Assembly (NCBI GenBank): GCA_027019265.1
Contig: JALUWX010000032.1
Coordinates: forward strand, 232,415-296,414
From: Phycisphaerales bacterium
GTDB lineage: Bacteria > Planctomycetota > Phycisphaerae > Phycisphaerales > UBA1924
Reading direction: 5' to 3'
DNA: 64,000 bases
This document shows, piece after piece, positions 9,217-17,154 of the stretch (within the stretch, counting starts at the first letter, position 1; every line of letters starts with the position of its first letter). The notes beneath the pieces were generated by a model. It made no database searches and was not told the DNA's origin. It was given only the letters and a program-made list of their open reading frames with translations. The position numbers were made by a program, and so were the translations under genes.

Positions 9217-9288
9217 TAGGGACGCAGGGACTCGAACCCTGAACCAGCGGCTTAAAAGGCCGATGCTCTACCATTGAGCTACGTCCCT
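9217..9288 (-). tRNA. tRNA-Lys (anticodon UUU)
   Basis: On the minus strand AGGGACG at 9288 pairs with CGTCCCT at 9218-9224. The anticodon loop is CTTTTAA with anticodon TTT, closed by TCGGC/GCCGC. The T-arm is CAGGGTTCGAGTCCCTG. 72 nt, no encoded CCA. Confidence 0.97.
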
Positions 9289-9381
9289 GATGTCGATCCA
9301 CAGCCCTGAGCCGTGGACCAGAGAGATATGGTACACCCGATCCCTCGCTGATTTCCCGCCGAGCCCCCACAATCCTTTGAT

Positions 9382-10617
9382 TCAGGATCCGCGCCCCCGA
9401 GCGGCCTCCAGCAGCACCCGCGCGTGCTCCACGCTCGCGCCCTGATGCGCCCGGACACAGGTCCGAGCCCGCGCCCCCATCCGATCCCGCTCAGCAGAAT
9501 CCCCCAAAAGCGATCCGATCCGGGACCCGAGCTCCCTTCGACCAACCACCCCGATCGCGCCCGCCTCCTTCAACGTCTCGACCTGGAACGTGAAATCCAA
9601 ATGCGCTTCCCCGATCAGCACGGGCTTCCCGAGCCCGGCCGGTTCGAGCGGGTCCGACCCGTGCAGATCCCCGAACGACCGACCGATCACCACAATCGTC
9701 GCAAGCTCATACAGCGTTGACAGTTCCCCGATTGTGTCGAGGAGGAACCGGGTCGCGCCGGGCTTGGTCTCCCCCATCGATCGGCGCACACACCCCGGGA
9801 GGGCCGCCGCCGCGTCATCGAAGTGCTCGGGCTTGCGCGGGGCGCACACGAGCTGGACATCCCCGGGCACCGCGCTGTGGAGCAGCGATTCTTCGTCCTG
9901 AGCCGTAGATCCCCCCACCACGATCGGGCGGGACAGATCGAGCCCCAGCTCCCGCGCGAGTTGAAGCGCCCCATCGCTCGGCCCCCCCTCGTCCGTCTTC
10001 ACCGAGTCCCACTTCATCGACCCCGTGATCCGGACCTCCCGCGCCCCCATCGCTTTCAAACGCTCCGCGTACGAGCGGTCCTGCGCACACACGAACGACA
10101 AACGCCCGAACGTCGATCGGAGCAGCGGCCGAATCTTGGTGTACCCCTTGAACGATCGTGCGGAGAGTCGGCCGTTGATGATCCCGATCGAAACCCCGCG
10201 CGTCGCGCACCCCTTCACGAAGTTCGGCCAGACCTCGAGCTCCACCAAGCCCACCACATCGGGACGGATCGTGTCGAGGAACCTCCGGACACTCCACGAC
10301 AGATCGAGCGGATAGCGCACGACCTCGCACGACTCGGAATACAACGTCCGAGCCTGCGCGAGCCCCGTGTCCGTCGTCACACTCACCACCACCCGCGCCT
10401 CATCCGTCAATCGGGGGATCAGATCGCGCAGCGCGTTGATCTCACCCACGGACACTGCATGGACCAGGATCGTGGGTGCGTCCCCCGACCAATCCGGATC
10501 CTTGAGCATCGATCGAACATCCCCGAACCGTTCCCCCCACCCGGAGCGCTGCTTGCGCATCCACATCGGCGCAGACACCAGCGCCACCGGGAGATAGATC
10601 AGATCGAGCAGGTTCAC
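9382..10617 (-). CDS. waaA: 3-deoxy-D-manno-octulosonic acid (Kdo) transferase
   Basis: Adds Kdo from CMP-Kdo to lipid A precursor at the inner membrane. 411 residues from GTG 10617, matching the usual 400-430. An N-terminal hydrophobic anchor (about residues 2-20) is followed by HAVSVGEINALRDLIPRL, whose SVGE holds the family's catalytic Glu, then VELEVWPNF and INGRLSARSFKGY. The C-terminal GT-B half has GSDPLEPAGLGKPVLIG. Together with kdsA about 1.5 kb away it argues for a Kdo-containing LPS. No lipid A acylation genes are in the window. Confidence 0.93.
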   Translation of the reverse strand: MNLLDLIYLPVALVSAPMWMRKQRSGWGERFGDVRSMLKDPDWSGDAPTILVHAVSVGEINALRDLIPRLTDEARVVVSVTTDTGLAQARTLYSESCEVVRYPLDLSWSVRRFLDTIRPDVVGLVELEVWPNFVKGCATRGVSIGIINGRLSARSFKGYTKIRPLLRSTFGRLSFVCAQDRSYAERLKAMGAREVRITGSMKWDSVKTDEGGPSDGALQLARELGLDLSRPIVVGGSTAQDEESLLHSAVPGDVQLVCAPRKPEHFDDAAAALPGCVRRSMGETKPGATRFLLDTIGELSTLYELATIVVIGRSFGDLHGSDPLEPAGLGKPVLIGEAHLDFTFQVETLKEAGAIGVVGRRELGSRIGSLLGDSAERDRMGARARTCVRAHQGASVEHARVLLEAARGRGS

Positions 10618-10673
10618 GAGCGCATCACTCCGGATCGGTCATCAGAACAACCCCCGAGCATACGCGATCCATA

Positions 10674-12041
10674 TCAACCCCGATCCGGGTCCCCAGGAGC
10701 GTGGTACTCGAACTCGTCCGTGCGCGGGGTCCGGATGCGCATCCGGGTGTCCCCGATGATGAGCCTCGCGTCGTGACTCCCGAGGAGCCACTTCCAACCC
10801 CAGTTGAACATCACCCGGATCCGGTTCCGGAACCCCACCAGAAAAGCGATGTGCACGAACGCCCACATCAACCACGCAATAAACCCCGTGAACTTCCGAT
10901 CACCGACGGCCGCTACCGCGCGGTTCTTCCCGATGATCGCCATCGATCCCTTGTCGTGATACGAGAAGACCCCGCGTTGATCCCGTGTCCTCGTCCCACG
11001 GATCTCATCCCGGATCGTGTCCCCAACGAAGCGCCCCATCTGCATCGCCGTCTGCGCGACACCCGGGAGCGGATGCTCGCTCCCCTCGGGGGTGTACGAC
11101 ACAAGATCCCCGATCGCGAAGATCTCCGGATGACCCGGGACACTTAGATCCGATCCCACGATCACCCGACCCGATCGGTCGAGCTCCGCGCCCAGGTCCT
11201 TGGTGAGCGGATTCGCTTGGACACCGGCGGCCCAGATCGTGTTCCCGGCCGGGATGAACTCGTCCCCCACGCGCACCCCGTCCCCGTTGATCTCGGTGAC
11301 CTGGGTCCCGAGCCGGACCTCGACCCCGAGGTCCTCAAGATCCCGCTTCGCGCGGGCGCTCAGCTCCTCGGGGAACGCGCCGAGCAGTCTCGGCGCCCCC
11401 TCGAGAAGGATCACCCGGACCGCGCGGGGATCGATGTTCTGGTATTCGCGCGGGAGGGTGTGGGTCGCGATCTCCTTGATCGCGCCGCACAGCTCCACCC
11501 CCGTGGGTCCCCCACCGACGACGGCGAACGTCAGCTCCGCGCGCTGGGACTCCAGATCCCCCTCGTGCTCCGCGCTCTCGAACGCGAGGAGCAAGCGGCG
11601 GCGGATCTCCGTCGCATCGGAGAGTGATTTCAATCCCGGCGCATGGGGTGCCCAGTCGTCATTCCCGAAATAGTTGTGGGTCGCGCCGGCCGCCAACACG
11701 AGGTAGTCGTACCCCACCGACCCCTCGTCGAAGATTACCCTTTTCCGATCCGGATCGATCCCCTTCACCTCCGCGAGCACGACATCGCACTCAGCTTGAT
11801 CATTGATCGTCGCGCGGATCGGCGCGCTGATACTCGCCGGCGACAGAGACGCCGTCGCGACCTGATATAGCAAGGGCTGGAACACGTGGTGGTTCTGACG
11901 ATCGATGAGCGCCACCCGCGCGTCGATCCCCGTCAATCGGCGCTGGACCGCGAGCCCCCCGAAACCCCCGCCGATGATGATCACCCGGGGCGCACCCGGG
12001 GCTCCATCATCGTGCGGACTCGATCCGTGTGTCGAAGTCAA
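10674..12041 (-). CDS. ndh: Type II NADH dehydrogenase
   Basis: Single-subunit, non-proton-pumping NADH:quinone oxidoreductase at the inner face of the cytoplasmic membrane. FAD-binding VIIIGGGFGGLAVQRRL is near the N-terminus, the second Rossmann motif FAVVGGGPTGVELCGAI is central, and GNTIWAAGV plus FAIGDLV are typical. A hydrophobic C-terminal stretch (IAWLMWAFVHIAFLVGF) should anchor it. The start is uncertain: the longest frame begins at 12068 inside tRNA-Val, so I use the TTG at 12041, 3 nt past the tRNA; GTG 11984, directly before the GGGFGG motif, is the other option. Confidence 0.9.
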   Translation of the reverse strand: MTSTHGSSPHDDGAPGAPRVIIIGGGFGGLAVQRRLTGIDARVALIDRQNHHVFQPLLYQVATASLSPASISAPIRATINDQAECDVVLAEVKGIDPDRKRVIFDEGSVGYDYLVLAAGATHNYFGNDDWAPHAPGLKSLSDATEIRRRLLLAFESAEHEGDLESQRAELTFAVVGGGPTGVELCGAIKEIATHTLPREYQNIDPRAVRVILLEGAPRLLGAFPEELSARAKRDLEDLGVEVRLGTQVTEINGDGVRVGDEFIPAGNTIWAAGVQANPLTKDLGAELDRSGRVIVGSDLSVPGHPEIFAIGDLVSYTPEGSEHPLPGVAQTAMQMGRFVGDTIRDEIRGTRTRDQRGVFSYHDKGSMAIIGKNRAVAAVGDRKFTGFIAWLMWAFVHIAFLVGFRNRIRVMFNWGWKWLLGSHDARLIIGDTRMRIRTPRTDEFEYHAPGDPDRG

Positions 12042-12043
12042 AG

Positions 12044-12117
12044 TAGGCGGGGAGGGACTCGAACCCACGACCCATCGCGTGTAAGGCGATTGCTCTAGCC
12101 AACTGAGCTACCCGCCC
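12044..12117 (-). tRNA. tRNA-Val (anticodon UAC)
   Basis: On the minus strand GGGCGGG at 12117 pairs with CCCGCCT at 12045-12051 (one G-U). The anticodon stem ATCGC/GCGAT encloses CTTACAC with anticodon TAC. The T-arm contains GGGTTCGAGTCCC with one mismatch in the stem. 74 nt, no encoded CCA. Confidence 0.96.
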
Positions 12118-12146
12118 AAGGGTCCCCGATCATAGTGACGACGAGC

Positions 12147-12152
12147 TACGCT
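12147..12152 (+). promoter_or_regulatory. TANNNT -10 hexamer, probable leaderless promoter of kdsA
   Basis: TACGCT ends 6 nt before the ATG at 12159. No -35 hexamer and no ribosome-binding site is visible. See the finding on leaderless starts. Confidence 0.45.
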
Positions 12153-12158
12153 TGTCCC

Positions 12159-13022
12159 ATGAGCGACACGAAGACACGACTTTGCACGGCCGGACCCATC
12201 TCCATCGGACCCGGACACCCCCTCACCATCATCGCCGGCCCGTGCACCCTCGAGTCGCGCGAGCTCGGGCTCCAGGTCGGGAAGCACTGCAAAGCGATCT
12301 GCGACGAGCTCGGGCTCCCCTACATCTTCAAAGCGAGCTTCGATAAAGCGAACCGTTCCTCCATCAACTCCAAGCGCGGGATCGGGCTCGACCAAGGGCT
12401 CGACGACCTGGGCGCGATCAAGGATGAACTCGGGGTCCCCGTCACCACGGACATCCACACCCCGGAACAAGCCGACCCCGTCGCGCGGGTCGTGGACATC
12501 CTCCAGATCCCCGCCTTCCTCTGCCGACAGACCGACCTCGTCGTCGCCGCCGCTCAGGCCGCCAATGCACACAACCGAGCCGTCAACATCAAAAAGGGCC
12601 AGTTCCTCTCCCCCAGGGAGATGCTCGGCCCGGTGCGCAAAGCCACCGAAGCGGGGTGCAACAACCTCATCCTCACGGAGCGAGGCACCTTCTTCGGATA
12701 CCACCGCCTCGTCAACGACTTCATCGGGGTCGCGGACATGATGGAGCTCGACACCTCCCCCTTCTCCAGCGCCGGGTCCCCCCCCGTGTGCTTCGACGTC
12801 ACCCACTCCACCCAGCTCCCGGGCTCCGGCGAACAAACCGGAGGCCGCCGCGATCGGGGAGGGATGCTCGCGAAAGCCGCCACCGCGATCGGGGTCCACG
12901 CGCTCTTCATCGAGTGTCACCCGGACCCGGACAACGCCTGGTCCGACGGCGCAACCCAGATCGATTTTGATTCGTTCGAAACAATCCTGCGTCAATGCGC
13001 CGAGATCCGTACCGTGATCTGA
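12159..13022 (+). CDS. kdsA: 3-deoxy-8-phosphooctulonate synthase (Kdo-8-P synthase)
   Basis: Condenses PEP with arabinose 5-phosphate, the first committed step to Kdo. 287 residues, as usual for the family. Signatures: AGPCTLESREL, FKASFDKANRSS, DIHTPEQ, ILQIPAFLCRQTDL, NIKKGQFLSP, DVTHSTQLPGSG, ECHPDPDNAWSDGATQI. C29 in AGPC marks the metal-dependent class (Aquifex type) rather than the metal-free E. coli type, which has Asn there. An upstream ATG at 12135 would add 8 residues, but the start at 12159 has a -10 hexamer exactly 6 nt before it. The stop overlaps the next start by one base. Confidence 0.95.
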   Translation: MSDTKTRLCTAGPISIGPGHPLTIIAGPCTLESRELGLQVGKHCKAICDELGLPYIFKASFDKANRSSINSKRGIGLDQGLDDLGAIKDELGVPVTTDIHTPEQADPVARVVDILQIPAFLCRQTDLVVAAAQAANAHNRAVNIKKGQFLSPREMLGPVRKATEAGCNNLILTERGTFFGYHRLVNDFIGVADMMELDTSPFSSAGSPPVCFDVTHSTQLPGSGEQTGGRRDRGGMLAKAATAIGVHALFIECHPDPDNAWSDGATQIDFDSFETILRQCAEIRTVI

Positions 13023-13684
13023 TGCCCCCCACCCTGATCATCATCGGGATTGCGTGTTTCATGGGCGCGATCGTGGTCTGGGGGATCCTCGATTCACGCA
13101 GGACGATCAAGCGGATCGCAACCACACTGCGCGAGCTCGGTTTCCGGGTTCAAGCACTCCCCCCACGGCGCGAACGAACCGCAGCGCACCGCAGGTTCAA
13201 CGGGTTCAAGAAGCACTACCACGCAGCGACCTCGCTCCGGGTCCTCGCTGATCGCAGTGAGCCTTCACTGGAACTCGAAGCGGCCGTCTCTATCCGGAGC
13301 TCGAAGAACGGACAATGGATCGACGTGCTGATCGCCGCCGAAATCGATCGCAACGACCCGATCCCGCGCATCGAGATCGGACCCAAGGGCAGCGCATCCA
13401 AGCTCTTTGACAAGACGGGCCTCTCCGCACCACCGATGACCCACGGCGAGCTCTTCACGGCACGCGATATCTCGTGCGAGGATCCGGTCCAGCTCGAACA
13501 GATCGCGACCGACACGTTTCAAGCCGCCATCCTCTCGGGGCTCGAAGAGGACCACTGGATCCTTGAGAATCAAGACGATTCGCTCCGCATCATGCTCCAT
13601 CGCCCCTCCGTGGGAGGCTCGAGACACGCACTCGGTGCGATGATCAAGGATCTCACCAACGTCGCCAACTCCCTCGCGATCTGA
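13022..13684 (+). CDS. Membrane-anchored protein of unknown function
   Basis: 220 residues from the ATG at 13022, which shares its A with the stop codon of kdsA, so the two are translationally coupled. One transmembrane segment lies at about residues 3-22 (LIIIGIACFMGAIVVWGIL), followed by a soluble domain that is probably cytoplasmic given the Arg/Lys right after the segment. No family motif was recognised. Linkage to kdsA does not by itself place it in the Kdo pathway. Confidence 0.75.
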   Translation: MPPTLIIIGIACFMGAIVVWGILDSRRTIKRIATTLRELGFRVQALPPRRERTAAHRRFNGFKKHYHAATSLRVLADRSEPSLELEAAVSIRSSKNGQWIDVLIAAEIDRNDPIPRIEIGPKGSASKLFDKTGLSAPPMTHGELFTARDISCEDPVQLEQIATDTFQAAILSGLEEDHWILENQDDSLRIMLHRPSVGGSRHALGAMIKDLTNVANSLAI

Positions 13685-13696
13685 CGCCCGGTTCTC

Positions 13697-13702
13697 TACA
13701 CT
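13697..13702 (+). promoter_or_regulatory. TANNNT -10 hexamer, probable leaderless promoter of the zinc-ribbon gene
   Basis: TACACT ends 6 nt before the ATG at 13709. No ribosome-binding site is visible. Confidence 0.45.
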
Positions 13703-13708
13703 CTGGAC

Positions 13709-14224
13709 ATGCCCGCCCCCACACAACCCCAGGACGGCTACAGCAAAGCCAAATCCGGGATGCGCTCCTTCGGACCCCTCCTCGTCATCATCGGCGGGAT
13801 CCTCCTCATCATCGGGCTCGGGGATTTCCTCATCACGATCGTCCGAGCGATGACGGCCGAGCCGTTCAGCAGTTCCTCCCCCGGCGCGCCCATCCTCTTC
13901 GTCATCTGCGGGTTCCCCGGGATGATCCTCCTCGGGATCGGGATGCAGCTCAGCTCCTTCGGGTACATGCGCGAGGTCACCCAATACGCCGCGAAGGAAA
14001 CCGCGCCCGCCGCTCGGACCACAACCACCGCGATCCGCGCGGCCTGGAAGGACAACGACACCCCGTGCCCGACCTGCAGCGCCCCCAACGAACCCGGCGC
14101 GAAGTTCTGCTCATCGTGCGGGGTCTCGTTCGTCGGCGCTCCCTGCGCCTCCTGCGGCTCAATCCTCGAACCCGACGATCGGTTCTGCTCCGAGTGCGGC
14201 GCGAAGGTCGCAACGAGCACCTGA
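13709..14224 (+). CDS. Membrane protein with two zinc ribbons
   Basis: 171 residues. Two transmembrane helices lie at about 21-45 and 61-86. The cytoplasmic C-terminus holds two CxxC-x10-CxxC zinc ribbons: C120/C123/C134/C137 and C146/C149/C160/C163, with the usual EPGAKFCSSCG and EPDDRFCSECG spacing. Double zinc ribbons mediate protein or nucleic-acid contacts; no catalytic domain is present. Function is unknown. It lies 24 nt after the previous gene but appears to have its own -10 element. Confidence 0.8.
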   Translation: MPAPTQPQDGYSKAKSGMRSFGPLLVIIGGILLIIGLGDFLITIVRAMTAEPFSSSSPGAPILFVICGFPGMILLGIGMQLSSFGYMREVTQYAAKETAPAARTTTTAIRAAWKDNDTPCPTCSAPNEPGAKFCSSCGVSFVGAPCASCGSILEPDDRFCSECGAKVATST

Positions 14225-14235
14225 ATCGGGGACGG

Positions 14236-14272
14236 ACAAAAAAGAACAGAGCGGAACCGATCGGCTCCGCTC
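14236..14272 (-). terminator. Intrinsic terminator of rpmA
   Basis: On the minus strand GAGCGGA pairs with TCCGCTC around CCGATCGG (14249-14272), followed by TGTTCTTTTTTG. It sits 25 nt past the rpmA stop and may also serve the convergent zinc-ribbon gene. Confidence 0.75.
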
Positions 14273-14296
14273 CGGATCACACTGATGTGATGGAGA

Positions 14297-14596
14297 TCAG
14301 CTCGCTTTGGACGCGCGGTACTCGCGCAGCCACTGGGGACGCGCGATGCTGTCGTCGTAGGGATCGACGTGTACACGACCGTTGCTCTGGTAGACGACCT
14401 TCCCGTCGGAGACGGCGAAGAGCGTGTCGTCCTTGCCCTTGCGGACATTGAACCCGGGGGTGAACTTGGTCCCGCACTGACGCACGATGATCGCGCCGGG
14501 CTTGGCGTTCTCGCCGCCGTAGAGCTTAATCCCGCGATACTGGGGGTTTGAGTCACGTCCGTTCTTCGACGAACCCTGTCCCTTTTTGTGTGCCAT
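14297..14596 (-). CDS. rpmA: Ribosomal protein bL27
   Basis: Large-subunit protein whose N-terminus reaches the peptidyl-transferase centre. 99 residues: [16 protein letters not shown], then [20 protein letters not shown] and [20 protein letters not shown], all diagnostic. The N-terminus is the plain type with no Firmicutes-like cleavable extension. A GGAG site lies upstream of the ATG. rplU (bL21) and obgE, which usually flank rpmA, are absent here. Confidence 0.97.
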   Translation of the reverse strand: MAHKKGQGSSKNGRDSNPQYRGIKLYGGENAKPGAIIVRQCGTKFTPGFNVRKGKDDTLFAVSDGKVVYQSNGRVHVDPYDDSIARPQWLREYRASKAS

Positions 14597-14727
14597 ATCA
14601 GTGCTCCAATCAGGTCATCCGCGCTTCAGCCCTCGCTGAGCCGGGCGTGAAGGGTAGTCATCCCTTGCGCGTGTGGCAAGTCATCTCCGCGCATCATCAT
14701 TCGGGGTTCGGGTCCCGATCGGGTCGA

Positions 14728-15378
14728 TCAGCGCATCACCCAGCGCTTCTCGATGAGCTCGAACGGGCGCGCCCCCTGGTTCTCGAAGTCCCCGGGGGTT
14801 GCGTAGCGAAGCATCATCGTCTTGCGCAGGGTGTATCGCTGGGGGTTGTCCGTGTCCCGACCCACGATGTACGACTCGAACTCTCCCGAGAGCCCGGAGA
14901 AGTAGATCGTGATCTCGTCGGCGTCCAGATCCTCGGCCGGCCAGATCACGACCCCGTCCCGCGCGTGCTCCTTGCCGCTCAGAACCGTCGAAACAATGTC
15001 GATCTGGGACTCGATCAGGGGGTTGTCCAGTCGGCGGAGGATCTCGTCCGTCACGGCGCTGGGGATGTCCCGGCCCGAGCGGAACGTCTCGACCCCGTCG
15101 GAAACCAAGGTCACATCCGGAGCGAGGAGCAGGTCCTGATCCGTGAAGTTGGTCACCCGGAACGTCAGGTAGAAGTACGGGCGCGTCACACCCTCATGCT
15201 CGACATACGCGAGCCGGAGGGGACCGGAATCGAAGGTGAACTCCCACGCGATCGACACGGGGGACGGCTCAGGGGCCGCCGCGATCGCGTTCTGGGGGAC
15301 ACTCAGCGAGATCGTCGCGATCAGACCCAAGGTCATCGCGCCGATCGCACGGCTCATGGAGAAGAGGTTCCGGCTCAT
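14728..15378 (-). CDS. Exported protein of unknown function
   Basis: 216 residues with a Sec signal peptide (about 1-34, hydrophobic AIGAMTLGLIATISL and a cleavage region around AIAAAPEP). The mature part looks all-beta and contains YFYLTFRVTNFTDQDLLL, the style of a domain that compares a residue's effect relative to plain values in exported beta-sandwich proteins; no catalytic motif was recognised. It ends RWVMR. It lies 131 nt upstream of rpmA on the same strand. Treat as hypothetical but real: signal peptide, full frame and even codon use all support it. Confidence 0.75.
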   Translation of the reverse strand: MSRNLFSMSRAIGAMTLGLIATISLSVPQNAIAAAPEPSPVSIAWEFTFDSGPLRLAYVEHEGVTRPYFYLTFRVTNFTDQDLLLAPDVTLVSDGVETFRSGRDIPSAVTDEILRRLDNPLIESQIDIVSTVLSGKEHARDGVVIWPAEDLDADEITIYFSGLSGEFESYIVGRDTDNPQRYTLRKTMMLRYATPGDFENQGARPFELIEKRWVMR

Positions 15379-15609
15379 TCGCTCGTGTGCTCCGACACGG
15401 GTTCCCCGATCGGGATCCCTATCCTGAGGTGTACACTGTTCCGCCGGGACTCAAACCGAGCTCCGGCGTAGATCGGGCTGATCCTAGCACGCCCATCGCG
15501 TGCTCGGAGGACCGAACCTCGTGTTGGATCACGCGATCCGCACACAACGCCCGATGGTTGCATCTGAGCCGGACCCTGATGATCGGATCCCGGCGAAGGA
15601 CAGGACCCG

Positions 15610-16623
15610 ATGACCCTCCATCCGAGCCAAGATGAGCGGATCGAGAACATGGCGCAACCCCCCAGCGCGCTCCGGATCCCCCAGGAGTTGGTCCTCTCGG
15701 CCCTCGAGCGCCTCATCATCCAAGGGAATACGAAACTCGGAGCCAAGCGTCTCCGGGACAACGCTTCGCTCCACGGGATCGATCTGAATCTGGTCTGGGG
15801 GGTCCCCGGGACCGATGACGCCGGGCGCACCTTTGTCCGACAAGTCTGCATGGTGGTCCCCGGGTCCGGAGGCACAGGCATGTGTTTCCTCTCCATCCCG
15901 AGAGAAGAAGGACGGCTCGGAGATCGACCCACCCAGATCCGAGAGATCCACGCAGCCCTCTCGTGCGCGATGCGCGATCTCGACCAGGGGACACCCCCCA
16001 CCATCCGGATCGCGCAGGTCCTGATGGAGCTGCGCCACGACTGGGCACGCCCGGTCTGCGAGGACTCGGGGATGATCTGTGTGGGGACTCTCGACTACAT
16101 GCGCCTCGACTACAACACCGCGCGTTCGCTCCAGAGCACTCCGGGGTTCGATGATCCGATCCGAGTTCGTCCGTTCTCGAGCTTCCGTGATCCCGATAGG
16201 GACGAGATCCTCAAAGCCGCGCTCGAAGGTTCGTACGAGGACACACTCGACTGCCCGGAGCTTTGCGGGTTGCGCCCGATGGAGGATGTGATCGCCTCCC
16301 ACAAAGCGACGGGGGCTTTCGATCCATCGCGCTGGTGGATTCTCACCAGGAACGACGACCCCGTCGGGTGCTGCCTGCTCACCCATTGCCCCGGGAATCA
16401 GAGTGTGGAACTCGTCTACCTCGGTCTCGCGCCCTCGATGCGCGGAAACGGATACGGGAAGCGGCTCCTGATCCACGGGCTCAGCCGGATCGATATCTCC
16501 GAGAAGGTGCTCGAGGTCACCTGCGCCGTCGATCGGCGCAATACACCGGCGATGCGCATGTACGCATCGCTCGGGTTCACCCCTTTCGATGCGCGTCAGG
16601 GGTTCGTGCGCTCGATCGGATGA
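15610..16623 (+). CDS. GNAT-family N-acetyltransferase with extra N-terminal domain
   Basis: 337 residues. The C-terminal third (about 180-337) is a GNAT domain: motif A VYLGLAPSMRGNGYGKRLL holds the acetyl-CoA loop (R/Q-x-x-G-x-G/A form) and RNTPAMRMYASLGF is the classic C-terminal motif. The N-terminal about 175 residues may be a diverged second GNAT fold, as in mycothiol-synthase-like tandem proteins, but that is an inference. The acceptor is unknown. An AGGACAGGA stretch precedes the ATG at 15610; M14 is another possible start. dnaA lies downstream after a 530-nt gap. Confidence 0.82.
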   Translation: MTLHPSQDERIENMAQPPSALRIPQELVLSALERLIIQGNTKLGAKRLRDNASLHGIDLNLVWGVPGTDDAGRTFVRQVCMVVPGSGGTGMCFLSIPREEGRLGDRPTQIREIHAALSCAMRDLDQGTPPTIRIAQVLMELRHDWARPVCEDSGMICVGTLDYMRLDYNTARSLQSTPGFDDPIRVRPFSSFRDPDRDEILKAALEGSYEDTLDCPELCGLRPMEDVIASHKATGAFDPSRWWILTRNDDPVGCCLLTHCPGNQSVELVYLGLAPSMRGNGYGKRLLIHGLSRIDISEKVLEVTCAVDRRNTPAMRMYASLGFTPFDARQGFVRSIG

Positions 16624-17154
16624 TCAGAACCCGGCGCGCAACCAACGCTGATTCGATGTGTTGGATGAGCGACCGCGCACGTTGTCCACGATCTATCTCC
16701 AAGGGTGTGCATAAACCCCGCGCATCGTGGATGAAAAATCTTTGAGCAACGCAAGTCGCGTGCGCACCACACTTGCGATGTGTGTCCCCCTTTGCGCACC
16801 CTTCATGCTCTTGCGGCAAATCGCATCGAAGCGTACCCTATCCCTCGCGGGTTTCAGGACGACCCGCGAGCGGATGGACAACTGGTCGGGGCTGACGCGA
16901 GCGGCGATGATGTATGACGCCGCGAAACGCAGGCCCCGACGACCCACAACACAGCGACACGACGGAGAGGGACATTCTTCGGCGTTGAGCGCAACGGAGC
17001 ACGATCCTCTCGGGGTCGCGCAAGGGTCTCCATCGGCATCGTGAACGGACTCGTCTCGTGAGCAGCGGCACAGCTGGGCTCGTGGAGCACGGAGCGCGAT
17101 CGGATCGCGCACGCTCCCGAAACGCCCACGCATGGACGACGGGAAGGTCCGATC
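16624..17154 (+). other. Region upstream of dnaA, possible oriC
   Basis: No gene is seen in these 531 nt. 16706-16714 read on the minus strand is TTATGCACA, which fits the DnaA-box consensus TTATNCACA; 16682-16690 (TTGTCCACG) and 16726-16734 (TCATCCACG on the minus strand) are weaker matches. An A/T-richer patch, GATGAAAAATCTTTGAG, follows. A perfect 9-bp inverted repeat with a 9-nt loop lies at 16844-16870. The cluster next to dnaA fits an origin or a dnaA autoregulatory region; GC-skew was not computed. Confidence 0.35.

Noticed and set aside
6053..9277. 1074-residue frame antisense to the SNF2 gene
   Set aside because: The sense frame has all helicase motifs; the antisense product is Arg/Leu/Asp-rich with no domain. 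High GC makes such long shadows common here.
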